Shown here piece by piece: positions 35,982 to 43,636 of a DNA stretch of 50,999 nucleotides. The notes below the pieces were generated by a model. The model saw only the letters and a program-made list of their open reading frames with translations. It made no database searches and was not told the origin of the DNA. Within the stretch, counting starts at the first letter, position 1. Every line of letters begins with the position of its first letter. The position numbers and the translations under genes are program-made. Source of the stretch: PFJX01 sp964440155 (lineage in GTDB: Bacteria > Pseudomonadota > Gammaproteobacteria > Burkholderiales > Thiobacillaceae); assembly GCA_964440155.1 (NCBI GenBank), contig CAYTRH010000005.1, forward strand, positions 1 to 50,999, written 5' to 3'.

Positions 35982-37505
35982 TCAATCCAGAACGATCGCA
36001 GTGCTGACCAGTTGATGCACACCGCCAACCTGGCCACGATCGAAGCCGTAATACGGCAATACCTTGGTGAACTGTGCCTTGCAGATGGCACAGATCAGCG
36101 CCAGAAAATTGACACCCTTGGCCTGCGCCACGGCGTGGTAGGCATTCATACGCGGCAGCGCACCCTTGACCCGGACTTCGATGAGGTCGTCGGTCAGCAG
36201 ACCGCCACCGCCGCCGCAACAGAAGGTCGCCTCGCCGATGGTGTCCGCGTCCATGTCATGGAAGTTGTTCGCCACCGCCTTGATGATGTTGCGCGGTATC
36301 GTGAACTGCCCGCCAGGCTCGTTGCCCATGCGCGAGCCACGCGCGACGTTACACGAGTCGTGGAAGGTGATGATCCGATCATCATTGCGCGACTTGTCGA
36401 ATTTCAATGCGCCCTTTTCGATCAGGTCCCAGGTGTATTCACAGATGTGCATGGGCTGCGGGTAACGCGCATCCAGCTGCTGCTGCAACTGCTTGGCGAA
36501 CGGATCGTCGCCACCGTAACCGATGCCGGTCAAGGTATTCCAGAAGCTGTAGGCGACGCGCCAGGCGTGGCCGCATTCCCCGACGATAATGCGCTTGACG
36601 CCGAGTTCCAGCGCGGCATCGCGGATGCGCATGGCGACGTTGCGCATGGTTTCGTAGTTGCCGTTGAACAGGCCGAAGTTGCCCGCCTCCGACGCCTTGC
36701 TGGACAGCGTCCAGGAGACGCCGGCGGCGTGGAACACCTTGGCGTAACCGATCAACGATTCGACGTGCGGCTCGGAGAAGAAATCGGCCGAAGGCGTGAC
36801 CAGGAGAATCTCCGCGCCTTCGACATCCAGCGGCAGCTTCACCGGCACGCCGGTATCGGCTTCGATGTCTTCCTCCAGACCAAGCAGCGTGTCTTCCAGC
36901 GCCGGGCCGGGTAGCCCGAGGTTGTTCCCGATCTTCTGAACCTTCACCAGAATTTCATTCGAGTACTTCTGCCCCATGCCGACATGGTTCAGGATCTCAC
37001 GTCCGGCCATGGTGATTTCGGCCGTATCGATACCATAGGGGCAGAACACCGAGCAGCGGCGGCATTCGGAACACTGGTGGTAGTAGCTGTACCACTGGTT
37101 GAGCACGTCCTCGGTCAGATCTTCGGCACCGACCAGCCAGGGTGCGATCTTGCCTGGCAGCGTGAAGTAGCGCCGATACACCTTGCGCATCAGATCCTGG
37201 CGCGCCACCGGCATGTTGTTGGGGTCGGCGGTACCGAGAAAATAATGACACTTGTCGGTGCAGGCACCGCAGTGCACGCAGGCGTCCATGAACACGCGCA
37301 GCGAGCGATATTTGCCGAGCAGATCACCCATCTTGTCGATGGCGCGCTGCTTCCAGTCCTCGGCCAATTCCCAGGGATACCCCAGGTATTCCTGCGGCCC
37401 CTGCGGCGCGATGAACGACTTGGCATGCGCCATCGCACCTTCCCTCACTTTGGGGATGTCGGTTTTTTCCGTCAGCGTAGGAATGTCAAACTCGGCGGCT
37501 GCCAC
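35982..37505 (-). CDS. dsrK: DsrK, iron-sulfur catalytic subunit of DsrMKJOP (HdrD-like)
   Basis: A 507-residue cytoplasmic protein related to the heterodisulfide reductase subunit HdrD. It starts at a GTG with GAGGAG six bases upstream. Two 4Fe-4S sites lie in CVHCGACTDKC (about 76-86) and CSECRRCSVFC (about 145-155). The C-terminal CCG-type domain has CNVARGS, the CCGGGGGLLTDD motif (about 435) and CAICKAQ, which form the special catalytic cluster. It is the presumed site where the DsrC trisulfide is handled. It precedes dsrL and follows dsrM. Confidence 0.96.
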   Translation of the reverse strand: MAAAEFDIPTLTEKTDIPKVREGAMAHAKSFIAPQGPQEYLGYPWELAEDWKQRAIDKMGDLLGKYRSLRVFMDACVHCGACTDKCHYFLGTADPNNMPVARQDLMRKVYRRYFTLPGKIAPWLVGAEDLTEDVLNQWYSYYHQCSECRRCSVFCPYGIDTAEITMAGREILNHVGMGQKYSNEILVKVQKIGNNLGLPGPALEDTLLGLEEDIEADTGVPVKLPLDVEGAEILLVTPSADFFSEPHVESLIGYAKVFHAAGVSWTLSSKASEAGNFGLFNGNYETMRNVAMRIRDAALELGVKRIIVGECGHAWRVAYSFWNTLTGIGYGGDDPFAKQLQQQLDARYPQPMHICEYTWDLIEKGALKFDKSRNDDRIITFHDSCNVARGSRMGNEPGGQFTIPRNIIKAVANNFHDMDADTIGEATFCCGGGGGLLTDDLIEVRVKGALPRMNAYHAVAQAKGVNFLALICAICKAQFTKVLPYYGFDRGQVGGVHQLVSTAIVLD

Positions 37506-37558
37506 TTCGGCTCCTCGACTGTATCAAGCGTTGACTGCGTCGTACCCGCGCGGCGCGT

Positions 37559-38296
37559 TCACGCCCGGTCACGTTCCATCGCCGCGGCCCAGGGCGCGAT
37601 GTGGCGGGTTTCGCGTGGGTTGTCTTTCTGGTTGCGGGTCGGGCTGAAGAACACACCCGGCGCGTGCAGCAGTTTGCTGACCGGGAAGATGATCATCAGC
37701 AGCGCCACCAAGGCCAGATGAATCAGCAAAATGGGGTCGCCGGGCACGGGGTGCCAATCGAAGGTCATCAACCCCAGGGTGAACGCCTTCAGGGCGACGA
37801 TGTCGGTATGCGCGACGAAGGTGATCATCATGCCGGACACGCCGATCGCCAGCAGCAGCGCCAGCATCAGGTGATCGGACGGCGTGGAGATATAACGCAC
37901 GCGATCGACCAGGAAGCGCCGCGCCCACAATCCGGCCAAGCCCACCACCATGCCGAAGCTGGCGTACTTGCCGAACGGTTGCACGAATTCGACCCAGAAC
38001 CACACCGGTTCCTGGAAGTAACGGAAATGGCGCAGGATCACCAGTGCCAGGCTGACGTGAAACAACCAGCCGAACAACCATATCCATTTGTTGGACTTGA
38101 ACAACGACTCGAACAGCACCACTTCGCGCGTCATGCGCAGTGCCACGCCGGAGGTCGTCGTCGGCGCCGGCGTGGTCGGGATCACCAGCGGTGCCGGCGT
38201 GTGCGCATATTCATAGATGCGGTAGGCGACACCGCCGATCAGGATGATCGCGGCCAGATAAAACAGGCCCGTGTAAACAAGGGTCAGAGCAGTCAT
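37559..38296 (-). CDS. dsrM: DsrM, NarI-like cytochrome b subunit
   Basis: A 245-residue membrane protein starting MTALTLVYTGLFYLAA, with GAGGA four bases before the ATG. About five membrane segments and several histidines (for example SLALVILRHFRYF and SDHLMLALLLA) fit the di-haem b NarI family. It forms the membrane partner of DsrK in quinone reduction. It lies 160 bases behind dsrC, a spacer filled by hairpins, and 53 bases before dsrK. Confidence 0.94.
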   Translation of the reverse strand: MTALTLVYTGLFYLAAIILIGGVAYRIYEYAHTPAPLVIPTTPAPTTTSGVALRMTREVVLFESLFKSNKWIWLFGWLFHVSLALVILRHFRYFQEPVWFWVEFVQPFGKYASFGMVVGLAGLWARRFLVDRVRYISTPSDHLMLALLLAIGVSGMMITFVAHTDIVALKAFTLGLMTFDWHPVPGDPILLIHLALVALLMIIFPVSKLLHAPGVFFSPTRNQKDNPRETRHIAPWAAAMERDRA

Positions 38297-38316
38297 CCGT
38301 TCCTCTTGGGACAGCC

Positions 38317-38397
38317 AGTCGAGAGTCGGGAATGGAGCGATGGCGGCCAAACAGAACCCGCTGGGGCGTCACCGCGCTGTACGCTCCACTCTCGACT
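38317..38397 (-). repeat. Long imperfect inverted repeat in the dsrC-dsrM spacer
   Basis: Bases 38317-38325 pair with 38389-38397 and 38333-38339 pair with 38382-38388, with a 7-base bulge on one side and a 42-base loop. It overlaps the base of the next hairpin at 38396-38423, so the two structures would compete. Confidence 0.55.
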
Positions 38398-38444
38398 CCC
38401 GGCTACGTTGAATCAGCCGGGAGCCGGTCCGGCGTACCGGACCG
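38396..38444 (-). other. Two hairpins behind dsrC
   Basis: Hairpin 1 is a perfect 9-bp stem (38396-38404 with 38415-38423) with a 10-base loop. Hairpin 2 is a perfect 8-bp stem (38425-38432 with 38437-38444) with a UACG loop in mRNA sense. Hairpin 2 begins 12 bases after the dsrC stop. Neither has a T run, so mRNA stabilisation or a processing site is more likely than termination. Confidence 0.7.
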
Positions 38445-38456
38445 CAGAGATAGGGA

Positions 38457-38792
38457 TCAGATGCAGCCGGTCGGCTTGGGCAGGCCGGCGATCTTGCACG
38501 CCTGCTTGGCGGGACCATAGGGGAACAACTCGTACAGGTACTTGTTGTTGCCCTTGTCGGCGCCCAGCTTCTTGGCGATGGCCTTGGTCAGCACGCGAAC
38601 CGCCGGAGCGATCTGGTACTCGTCATAGTACTCACGCAGGAAGTTGACGACTTCCCAGTGCGCGTCGGTCATGTCGACCTTTTCTTCCTTGGCCAGGTAG
38701 TCGGCGACTTCCTGGTTCCAGTCGGCCAGGTTGGTCAGATAACCCTCTTCGTCGACTTCGATGGACTTGCCGGCAACTTCAACCATAGGCAT
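38457..38792 (-). CDS. dsrC: DsrC, sulfur carrier protein
   Basis: A 111-residue DsrC with AAGGAG seven bases before the ATG. The C-terminal arm ends KQACKIAGLPKPTGCI; Cys99 and Cys110 are 11 residues apart, as in functional DsrC where they form the DsrC trisulfide. KYLYELFPYGPAKQA is the family core. It accepts sulfur from DsrEFH and is the substrate of DsrAB and partner of DsrK. It lies between dsrH (22 bases) and a structured 160-base spacer before dsrM. A paralogue without the two cysteines lies at 43637. Confidence 0.98.
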   Translation of the reverse strand: MPMVEVAGKSIEVDEEGYLTNLADWNQEVADYLAKEEKVDMTDAHWEVVNFLREYYDEYQIAPAVRVLTKAIAKKLGADKGNNKYLYELFPYGPAKQACKIAGLPKPTGCI

Positions 38793-38814
38793 AGCGAACT
38801 CCTTCAACAAAAAA

Positions 38815-39114
38815 TTACAACCAGGATTGGCAGGCGTTGTGCTCGGTGACGAGATCAACGAATCCACCGTAATCCACGATCTTCACTCCGTCCAGAACGC
38901 GCCCGGCGACGCCGCGCGCCTCGAGGTCGGGACCCAGGGCATAAATCTGCAGATCGGCCATGGCCGACTGGATTTTCGCCGCCGCCGCACTACCCTTGGT
39001 CGCCGCATACACGGCATCCTCGATCAGCAGAATGGCGGAACCCTTCGTGGCCAGTCGCAACGCGCTGTCGAGCGTGGTACGTTCGGTGGCCGATTTGTTT
39101 ACGATGTGCAGCAT
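38815..39114 (-). CDS. dsrH: DsrH, TusB-like subunit of the DsrEFH sulfurtransferase
   Basis: A 99-residue protein. The ATG giving MLHIVNKSATER is chosen because GGAG lies six bases upstream; an ATG four codons earlier overlaps the dsrF stop (TGATG). The family ending GVKIVDYGGFVDLV is present. The cysteine known near residue 20 of Allochromatium DsrH is not present (the aligned stretch reads LDSALRLA); the only Cys is at about 95. DsrEFH forms an alpha2-beta2-gamma2 hexamer that passes sulfur to DsrC. Confidence 0.95.
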   Translation of the reverse strand: MLHIVNKSATERTTLDSALRLATKGSAILLIEDAVYAATKGSAAAAKIQSAMADLQIYALGPDLEARGVAGRVLDGVKIVDYGGFVDLVTEHNACQSWL

Positions 39115-39125
39115 GTCGTTCTCCA

Positions 39126-39527
39126 TCAGCAACTGATGACCACGTCCTGGTCGGCCATCAGGGCCGCCATGCCGGCACTATCCAGCACCGTGACGTCGAC
39201 GATCAGGTCGTCCTCGGACAGGCCGCGCGCCTCCATGGAATCCTTGTCCACGTAAAGCTTCTCGATGTCGTAGCCTTCCAGGGCGCGATATGTCTTGGAG
39301 AAATCCTTGACCTCGATACCCTTGGTATTGACGCCCTTGATCAACTGGTAGACGCCGTCATCGACGAACACCAGACTCACGTCCTGATCGAAGGCGGCCG
39401 AGATCAACACCACTTCCAGCGCCTCCAGCGCATAGATGGTGCCGTGCGGCGCCTTGCGGTTGACGAACATGAACTTCTTGACGACGCCCTCGCCGCCTTC
39501 CATGTCATCCATCATGATGTCGCTCAT
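39126..39527 (-). CDS. dsrF: DsrF, TusC-like subunit of DsrEFH
   Basis: A 133-residue protein starting MSDIMMDDMEGGEG, with a GGAAGG purine tract upstream. The core VVKKFMFVNRKAPHGTIYALEALEV and VDDGVYQLIKG matches TusC/DsrF. DsrF is the structural subunit of the hexamer. It is 10 bases behind dsrE and 11 bases before the chosen dsrH start. Confidence 0.96.
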   Translation of the reverse strand: MSDIMMDDMEGGEGVVKKFMFVNRKAPHGTIYALEALEVVLISAAFDQDVSLVFVDDGVYQLIKGVNTKGIEVKDFSKTYRALEGYDIEKLYVDKDSMEARGLSEDDLIVDVTVLDSAGMAALMADQDVVISC

Positions 39528-39537
39528 CTTGCCTTCC

Positions 39538-39897
39538 TCAATCGCCGAAGGTGACCAGGCGATCACACTGGATGCCGGCTTCCACCAACTGGCCGAGACC
39601 GGAGATACGGAAGCCCGGCGCCAGAATCTCGTCCTTGATGCCGCGGCGCAGGCCGGCAGCGACGCAAACCACGAGGTCTACGCCATGCTCCTCGGCCAGC
39701 TTGGACCAGCGGTTGACCACGTTGCGGTCGTCCTGCGGCGGCTCGGTCAGTTTGTTCGCGTTGTGCACGCCGTCGTGATAGAAGAACACGCGCGGAACCT
39801 TGTGACCCTTCTCGATGGCCGTGCGCGCGAACAGGTAGGCGCTGTCGCTGGCCTGGTGGTTGTACGGCCCTTCGTTCACCAATATACCGATCTTCAT
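39538..39897 (-). CDS. dsrE: DsrE, TusD-like catalytic subunit of DsrEFH
   Basis: A 119-residue protein. MKIGILVNEGPYNHQASDSAY is the family start. The sulfur-binding cysteine falls exactly at Cys78 (DLVVCVAAGLRRG), the position shown to be essential in Allochromatium DsrE. It receives persulfide sulfur and hands it to DsrC. A hairpin separates it from dsrB. Confidence 0.97.
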   Translation of the reverse strand: MKIGILVNEGPYNHQASDSAYLFARTAIEKGHKVPRVFFYHDGVHNANKLTEPPQDDRNVVNRWSKLAEEHGVDLVVCVAAGLRRGIKDEILAPGFRISGLGQLVEAGIQCDRLVTFGD

Positions 39898-39937
39898 TTA
39901 AATATCCCTATCTCCGATTATCCAAATCACCCACGAA

Positions 39938-39954
39938 CCCGGGGTTACCCCGGG
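39938..39954 (-). other. Hairpin behind dsrB
   Basis: A perfect 7-bp GC stem (39938-39944 with 39948-39954) with a 3-base loop starts 7 bases after the dsrB stop. There is no T run. It probably shields the 3' end of a dsrAB segment of mRNA. Confidence 0.6.
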
Positions 39955-39961
39955 CGGGCGT

Positions 39962-41036
39962 TCAGAAGCGGATGTGCGCCGAAGCGTTCAGGCTGTTGCG
40001 GCCACCGCGCCAGTTGTCGATGTGATACTTGGTGACCGGCAAACCGGTCTTCTCGAAGAACGCCGGCCAACCGATGCGGTCGATCCAGTCGTTCATGCGC
40101 TCCCACGGACGGCCATCGGCCTTGTAGGTATCCAGGATCTTCTTGACTACGGCGCTGACTTCCGGCCAACGCGGGGCGTTGTTGGGCAGACCGGCGGCGA
40201 CCAGCTTGTGGAAGGTGGGACGCGAACGCGCGTTGGAGTTCTTGCCCCCCACCCAGATGGCGATCTTGGAGTGTTCCGGGTCGTTGATCTGCATGGGCGG
40301 ACACGGCGGGAAGCAGGCGCCGCAGCAGATANNNNNNNNNNNNNNNNNNNNNNNNCCACTTCCAGCGACGGCTTGCCGTTGACCAGCGCGGGGCGGATGG
40401 CGGCCACCGGGCAGCGGGCGACGACGGACGGACGTTCGCAGACGTTGGCGACCAGGTCGTGATTGATCTTGGGCGGCTTGGTGTGCTGCACGATGATGGC
40501 GATGTCGGCCTGACCGCCGCAGTTGATCTCGCAGCAGGAGGTGGACAGCTTGACGCGGTTGGGCATCGCGCACTTGACGGNNNNNNNNNNATCAGCGCCT
40601 TGACCACGCCGGACGCACCGGTGTCGGGAATGTCGCAGTGCAGCCAGCCCTGGGTATGCGCGACCATGGACACGGAGTTGGCGGTGCCGCCGACCGGGAA
40701 GCCGTTGTCGGTGAGCGCCTTGATCAGCGGCTCCACCTTGGCCTGGTCGGTGACCATGTATTCGATGTTGGAACGCGCGGTGAAACGGACGTAACCATCG
40801 GCATACTGGTCGGCGATGTCCGCCAGCTTGCGGATGGTGTAGTGGTCCATCTGGCGCTGGGTACCGGCCTTGACGGTCCAGATCTCGTCGCCGCTCTCGG
40901 CGCGGTGATACAGCACGCCCGGCTTGGGATGCGAGTGGTACACCCACTTGCCGTAATTGTTCTTCATTACCGGGTGCATGTAGGGCATCGGATCGGGCGC
41001 GCCGGATTCGATGGTTTCGTGAGTCCTTTCAGCCAT
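39962..41036 (-). CDS. dsrB: DsrB, sulfite reductase beta subunit (frame broken by two N gaps)
   Basis: Starts MAERTHETIESGAPDPMPYM with GGAG six bases upstream and ends with the tail NASAHIRF. Three segments in three frames join across N runs 40581-40590 and 40332-40355. The first ends at DTGASGVVKAL. The second holds CAMPNRVKLSTSCCEINCGG and ARCPVAAIRPALVNGKPSLEV. The third begins ICCGACFPPCPPMQINDPEH. Correct frames need a first gap of length 2 modulo 3 and a second of 1 modulo 3 (13 bases would restore a D-x-x-K-C linker), so the N counts are placeholders. With DsrA it forms the sirohaem enzyme that oxidises sulfane sulfur to sulfite. I see no sign that the gene is inactive. Confidence 0.95.
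40332..40355. other. Assembly gap (24 N) in dsrB
   Basis: The run of N falls just before the ferredoxin-domain motif CICCGAC. The missing coding length should be 1 modulo 3. Confidence 0.99.
40581..40590. other. Assembly gap (10 N) in dsrB
   Basis: The run of N falls between GVVKAL and the second sirohaem-domain segment. The missing coding length should be 2 modulo 3. Confidence 0.99.
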
Positions 41037-41116
41037 ACTTCTCTCCAACTAATGAATCGGAATTTGTCACGCCGCCGCCACCGCCCCCATGGACGGCGCG
41101 GCGGCCCCGGGCACGC

Positions 41117-42419
41117 TCAGGCAGCGGCCTGCCAGCGCTCGAACCACTTCTCGGCTTCCTCGTCCCAGCCGTCGGTACGCACGTACGGGTTGGTACGGGG
41201 GTGCACGATCATGTTGGGATCGACGTCGATATCCAGACCTTCGAGGAAGTTGACCAGACCGATACGCTCGATCATTTCACCGGTACGCTCGTGCTCCAGC
41301 GCGTTTTCGGCGAAGAAATCGAGGATGTTGCGCGCCAGATCGTTGAGCTTCTCGAAGTCCTCGTCGGACTCCAGCTTCATGAACGGGATGATCACGGTGC
41401 CCATGGTGGCACCGATCTTCAAAACGCCCTTGCCGCCGACCAGGATGGTGACACCCTTGTCCTTGCCGGGCAGCAACGCGCCGGGCATCACGTTCAGGCA
41501 ATGCATGCAGCGCACGCAGTTGTGGTTGTCGATCTCCAGGCAGTGCTCGTCGGACAGCGCGACCTTGGTGATGCCCTCACCAGCCGGGGCGCCGTCGTTC
41601 TTCTTCAACTGGATGGCCTTGGTCGGGCAGTGGTTGACAACCATGTTGATGGTGTCTTCGATGCCGTGCGCGGCGTACCACTCGCGCGCCAGCTTCTCGT
41701 CGGCGCGGATGCTGTCACGCCAGGTACCGATGGTGGCCATGTCGGAACGCTGAATGGCCTTGACACAGTCGTTCGGGCAGCCGGAGAACTTGAACTTGAA
41801 CTTGTANNNNNNNNNNNNNNNNGTGCATGTCGTCCAGGTTGTTGTTGATCACGGTACGCAGCGCGCGCGCCTCGTCGAAGCAGGACATCTCGCAGCGCGC
41901 GGCACCGACGCAGGACATGGAGGTGCGCAGCGCAGGACCGGCACCGCCGAGGTCGAAGCCCATCTCGTTGAGCTTGTCGAAGGACCGCTGCACGTCCTCG
42001 GTCTTGATGCCCTGGAACATGATGTCGCCGGACTGGCCGTGGAACGCGATCAGGCCGGAGCCGCCGGTCTCCAGCCAGGCGTCGCACATCTGGCGCAGCA
42101 GGTCGGAGGTGTAGTGCATGCCGGCCGGCGGCTGGATGCGCAGGGTATGGAATTCGGCGGCCTCGGGGAACATGGGCTTGCCATTGGCATCCTTGAGTTC
42201 GGTGAAGCGGGGAATGACACCACCACCGTAGCCGACCACACCCACGGTGCCGCCTTTCCAGTAACCGAACTTGGTGCGGTAGGAGGTTTCCAGCTGACCC
42301 ATCAGGTCGACCATCATGTCGTTGTCGTTGGCCAGGCGCTTCAGTCCGGTGACGAACGACGGCCAGGGGCCCTTCTCCAGCTCATCCAAATTGGGGGTGT
42401 CGATCATTTGCTTAGCCAT
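41117..42419 (-). CDS. dsrA: DsrA, sulfite reductase alpha subunit (frame broken by one N gap)
   Basis: Starts MAKQMIDTPNLDELEKGPWP with AAGGAG seven bases upstream. The first segment reaches NNLDDMH with the sirohaem/4Fe-4S cysteines CVGAARCEMSC. After the N run 41807-41822 the sequence resumes in another frame with YKFKFKFSGCPNDC, a universal DsrA motif. It then continues through the ferredoxin domain (NHCPTKAI, CVRCMHCLN) to the end WFERWQAAA. A missing stretch of 15 bases (five codons, a multiple of three) would restore the frame. The sequence type together with dsrEFH and dsrL indicates the oxidative (reverse) enzyme. First gene of the dsr operon. Confidence 0.96.
41807..41822. other. 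Assembly gap (16 N) in dsrA
   Basis: The N run separates the His codon of DDMH from the Tyr codon of YKFKF. The true gap must be a multiple of three, most likely 15. Confidence 0.99.
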
Positions 42420-42514
42420 CTGTCTTTCTCCTTGAAGTCTGAACCACAGGGTGTCGTCATCGATCACACAGCACCTTCCCGCCGGGGGTCCGCCCGCACG
42501 GTACGAGTCCGCAC

Positions 42515-42520
42515 ATATTA
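42515..42520 (-). promoter_or_regulatory. Candidate dsrA promoter (-10 TAATAT)
   Basis: TAATAT on the minus strand lies 95 bases before the dsrA ATG. The best -35 at 17 bases is TGGAAG, a poor match, which would suit an activator-dependent promoter. The repeat block at 42551-42606 lies just upstream of it. Confidence 0.45.
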
Positions 42521-42550
42521 GGGAGCGCTAATCCGGCCTTCCATCATTCC

Positions 42551-42606
42551 GATGGGGTAAACGCATCATTCGCTCGGGTAGTCCATGACCTACCCGATCG
42601 GGTAGG
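42551..42606. promoter_or_regulatory. Phased repeat/palindrome block, candidate operator for dsr and the divergent operon
   Basis: Three copies of GA/CTcGGGTA occur in one orientation, at 42551-42559 (gatggggta), 42572-42580 (gctcgggta) and 42596-42604 (gatcgggta), 21 and 24 bases apart. The last is part of a perfect 18-base palindrome CCTACCCGATCGGGTAGG (42589-42606). The middle copy also forms an inverted repeat with its left half (TCGGGTAG 42574-42581, CTACCCGA 42590-42597). The spacing of about two helical turns and the location between divergent promoters suggest a binding site for a dimeric regulator. Confidence 0.65.
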
Positions 42607-42653
42607 TGGGCTTTAACCCCCACGGGCATGCCTATACCTGAGTGGAAATGTCA

Positions 42654-42659
42654 GATAAT
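42654..42659 (+). promoter_or_regulatory. Candidate -10 (GATAAT) for the accessory operon
   Basis: GATAAT is 27 bases upstream of the ATG at 42687. No good -35 is visible, so activation from the repeat block upstream is possible. Confidence 0.35.
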
Positions 42660-42686
42660 CGGCATATCGATACATAGCGAAACATT

Positions 42687-42938
42687 ATGGACCAGATCAC
42701 CTCGCTTGCGAAGTTCCGCAACCCCTACGGCAACCAGGAGATCGAACTGCAGGACGTGCGCTATGCGGCCGGCGGCACCCCGATGTTGAGGCTGCGCATC
42801 CGTGAACGCGGGGCGCGGTTCACCATCTTCGATGTCGACCCGGTGACTGCGCGTTACTGGGCCGAGCAGATGCTGCACTGGTCCACGCCGCTGACCGACG
42901 CCGCCGGAACACCCCAACCCGCGTCCGAAACGGAGTGA
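42687..42938 (+). CDS. Small conserved-looking protein of unknown function (83 aa)
   Basis: I do not recognise the family. The product is soluble, with a beta-rich centre (QDVRYAAGGTPMLRLRIRERGARFTIFDVDPVTARYWAEQ) and no cysteine, signal peptide or membrane segment. It is the first gene of the operon divergent from dsrA and is followed after 3 bases by the Cas6-like gene, so it is probably co-translated with it. Reading-frame quality (GC-rich third positions, clean stop GGAGTGA that also supplies the next Shine-Dalgarno) supports a real gene. No Shine-Dalgarno precedes its own ATG. Confidence 0.75.
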   Translation: MDQITSLAKFRNPYGNQEIELQDVRYAAGGTPMLRLRIRERGARFTIFDVDPVTARYWAEQMLHWSTPLTDAAGTPQPASETE

Positions 42939-42941
42939 GCC

Positions 42942-43595
42942 ATGCGCATGTACAACCCCGAGTGGGAGGCGATCAAGCGGTTCGAGTACACACCGCGTTT
43001 CAAGGACGTGCAGTTCGAACTCGCCGGCCTGGAGATTCCCGCCGACCACGGCGCCGCGCTGTATGAGGAGATCGCCCGGCTGTTGCCGTGGCTGCGCGAT
43101 ACGCCGGAGGCAGGCATCCACCCGGTACACGGGGCGCCCAGCGGACGTAATGCCAACCTGGTCATCAACCGTCGCGTCCGCCTGGTGCTGCGCTTGCCCG
43201 TTGCACGTGTGCAGGAGGCCGGCGAACTGGTCGGCAAGGCGATCGATCCGGGTGCCGGCCCCATCACCATCGGCGCCTTGAAAGAAAAGGCGCTGACGCC
43301 ATATGGCACGCTGTATTCGCACTTCGTCGCCTACGGCACCGAGGACGAGGCGGAATTCCTCGAACGCGCCCATGCCGAGCTGGAACGCATGGGGGTCGCG
43401 GCGGGCATGATTCCCGGCAAGCGACGGCAAATGCATACCCCCAACGGGGTTATTGGCGGATACAGCCTGATGTTGCACGATGTCGGCCTGATGCAGTCCC
43501 TGAGCCTGCAGGAAACCGGCATCGGACTGCATCGCGGCTATGGGTGCGGGATTTTGATTCCGCACAAATCGATCAAGGAAGTGCCCATCGGCTGA
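42942..43595 (+). CDS. Cas6/Cmx6-like RAMP protein without CRISPR context
   Basis: A 217-residue protein with GGAG six bases before the ATG. It resembles the Cas6/Cmx6 family: an N-terminal strand-helix unit (FELAGLEIPADHGAALYEEI, LLPWLRDTPEAGIHPVHGAPSG, residues 26-68), then RRVRLVLRLP and ELVGKAIDPGAGPITIG. It ends with a RAMP-type glycine-rich loop, GIGLHRGYGCGILIPHKSI (193-211). His36, His60 and His63 are candidate catalytic residues. Cas6 proteins cut small hairpins in CRISPR RNA, but no array or other cas gene is present here. The neighbours are a small orphan gene and a DsrC paralogue, and the operon is divergent from dsrA. The family assignment is from motif memory, not a search. Confidence 0.62.
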   Translation: MRMYNPEWEAIKRFEYTPRFKDVQFELAGLEIPADHGAALYEEIARLLPWLRDTPEAGIHPVHGAPSGRNANLVINRRVRLVLRLPVARVQEAGELVGKAIDPGAGPITIGALKEKALTPYGTLYSHFVAYGTEDEAEFLERAHAELERMGVAAGMIPGKRRQMHTPNGVIGGYSLMLHDVGLMQSLSLQETGIGLHRGYGCGILIPHKSIKEVPIG

Positions 43596-43636
43596 CCCGG
43601 CGGGCAGGTTGACAACACGTGAAACAGGAGAAAACC

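Noticed and set aside
39962..42419. Apparent frameshifts making dsrA and dsrB look like pseudogenes.
   Set aside because: Every frame change coincides with an N run, and the flanking segments keep all cofactor motifs, so these are assembly gaps.
42420..43636. A CRISPR array expected near a Cas6-like gene.
   Set aside because: No direct repeats of 25-40 bases with regular spacers are visible here or elsewhere in the window.
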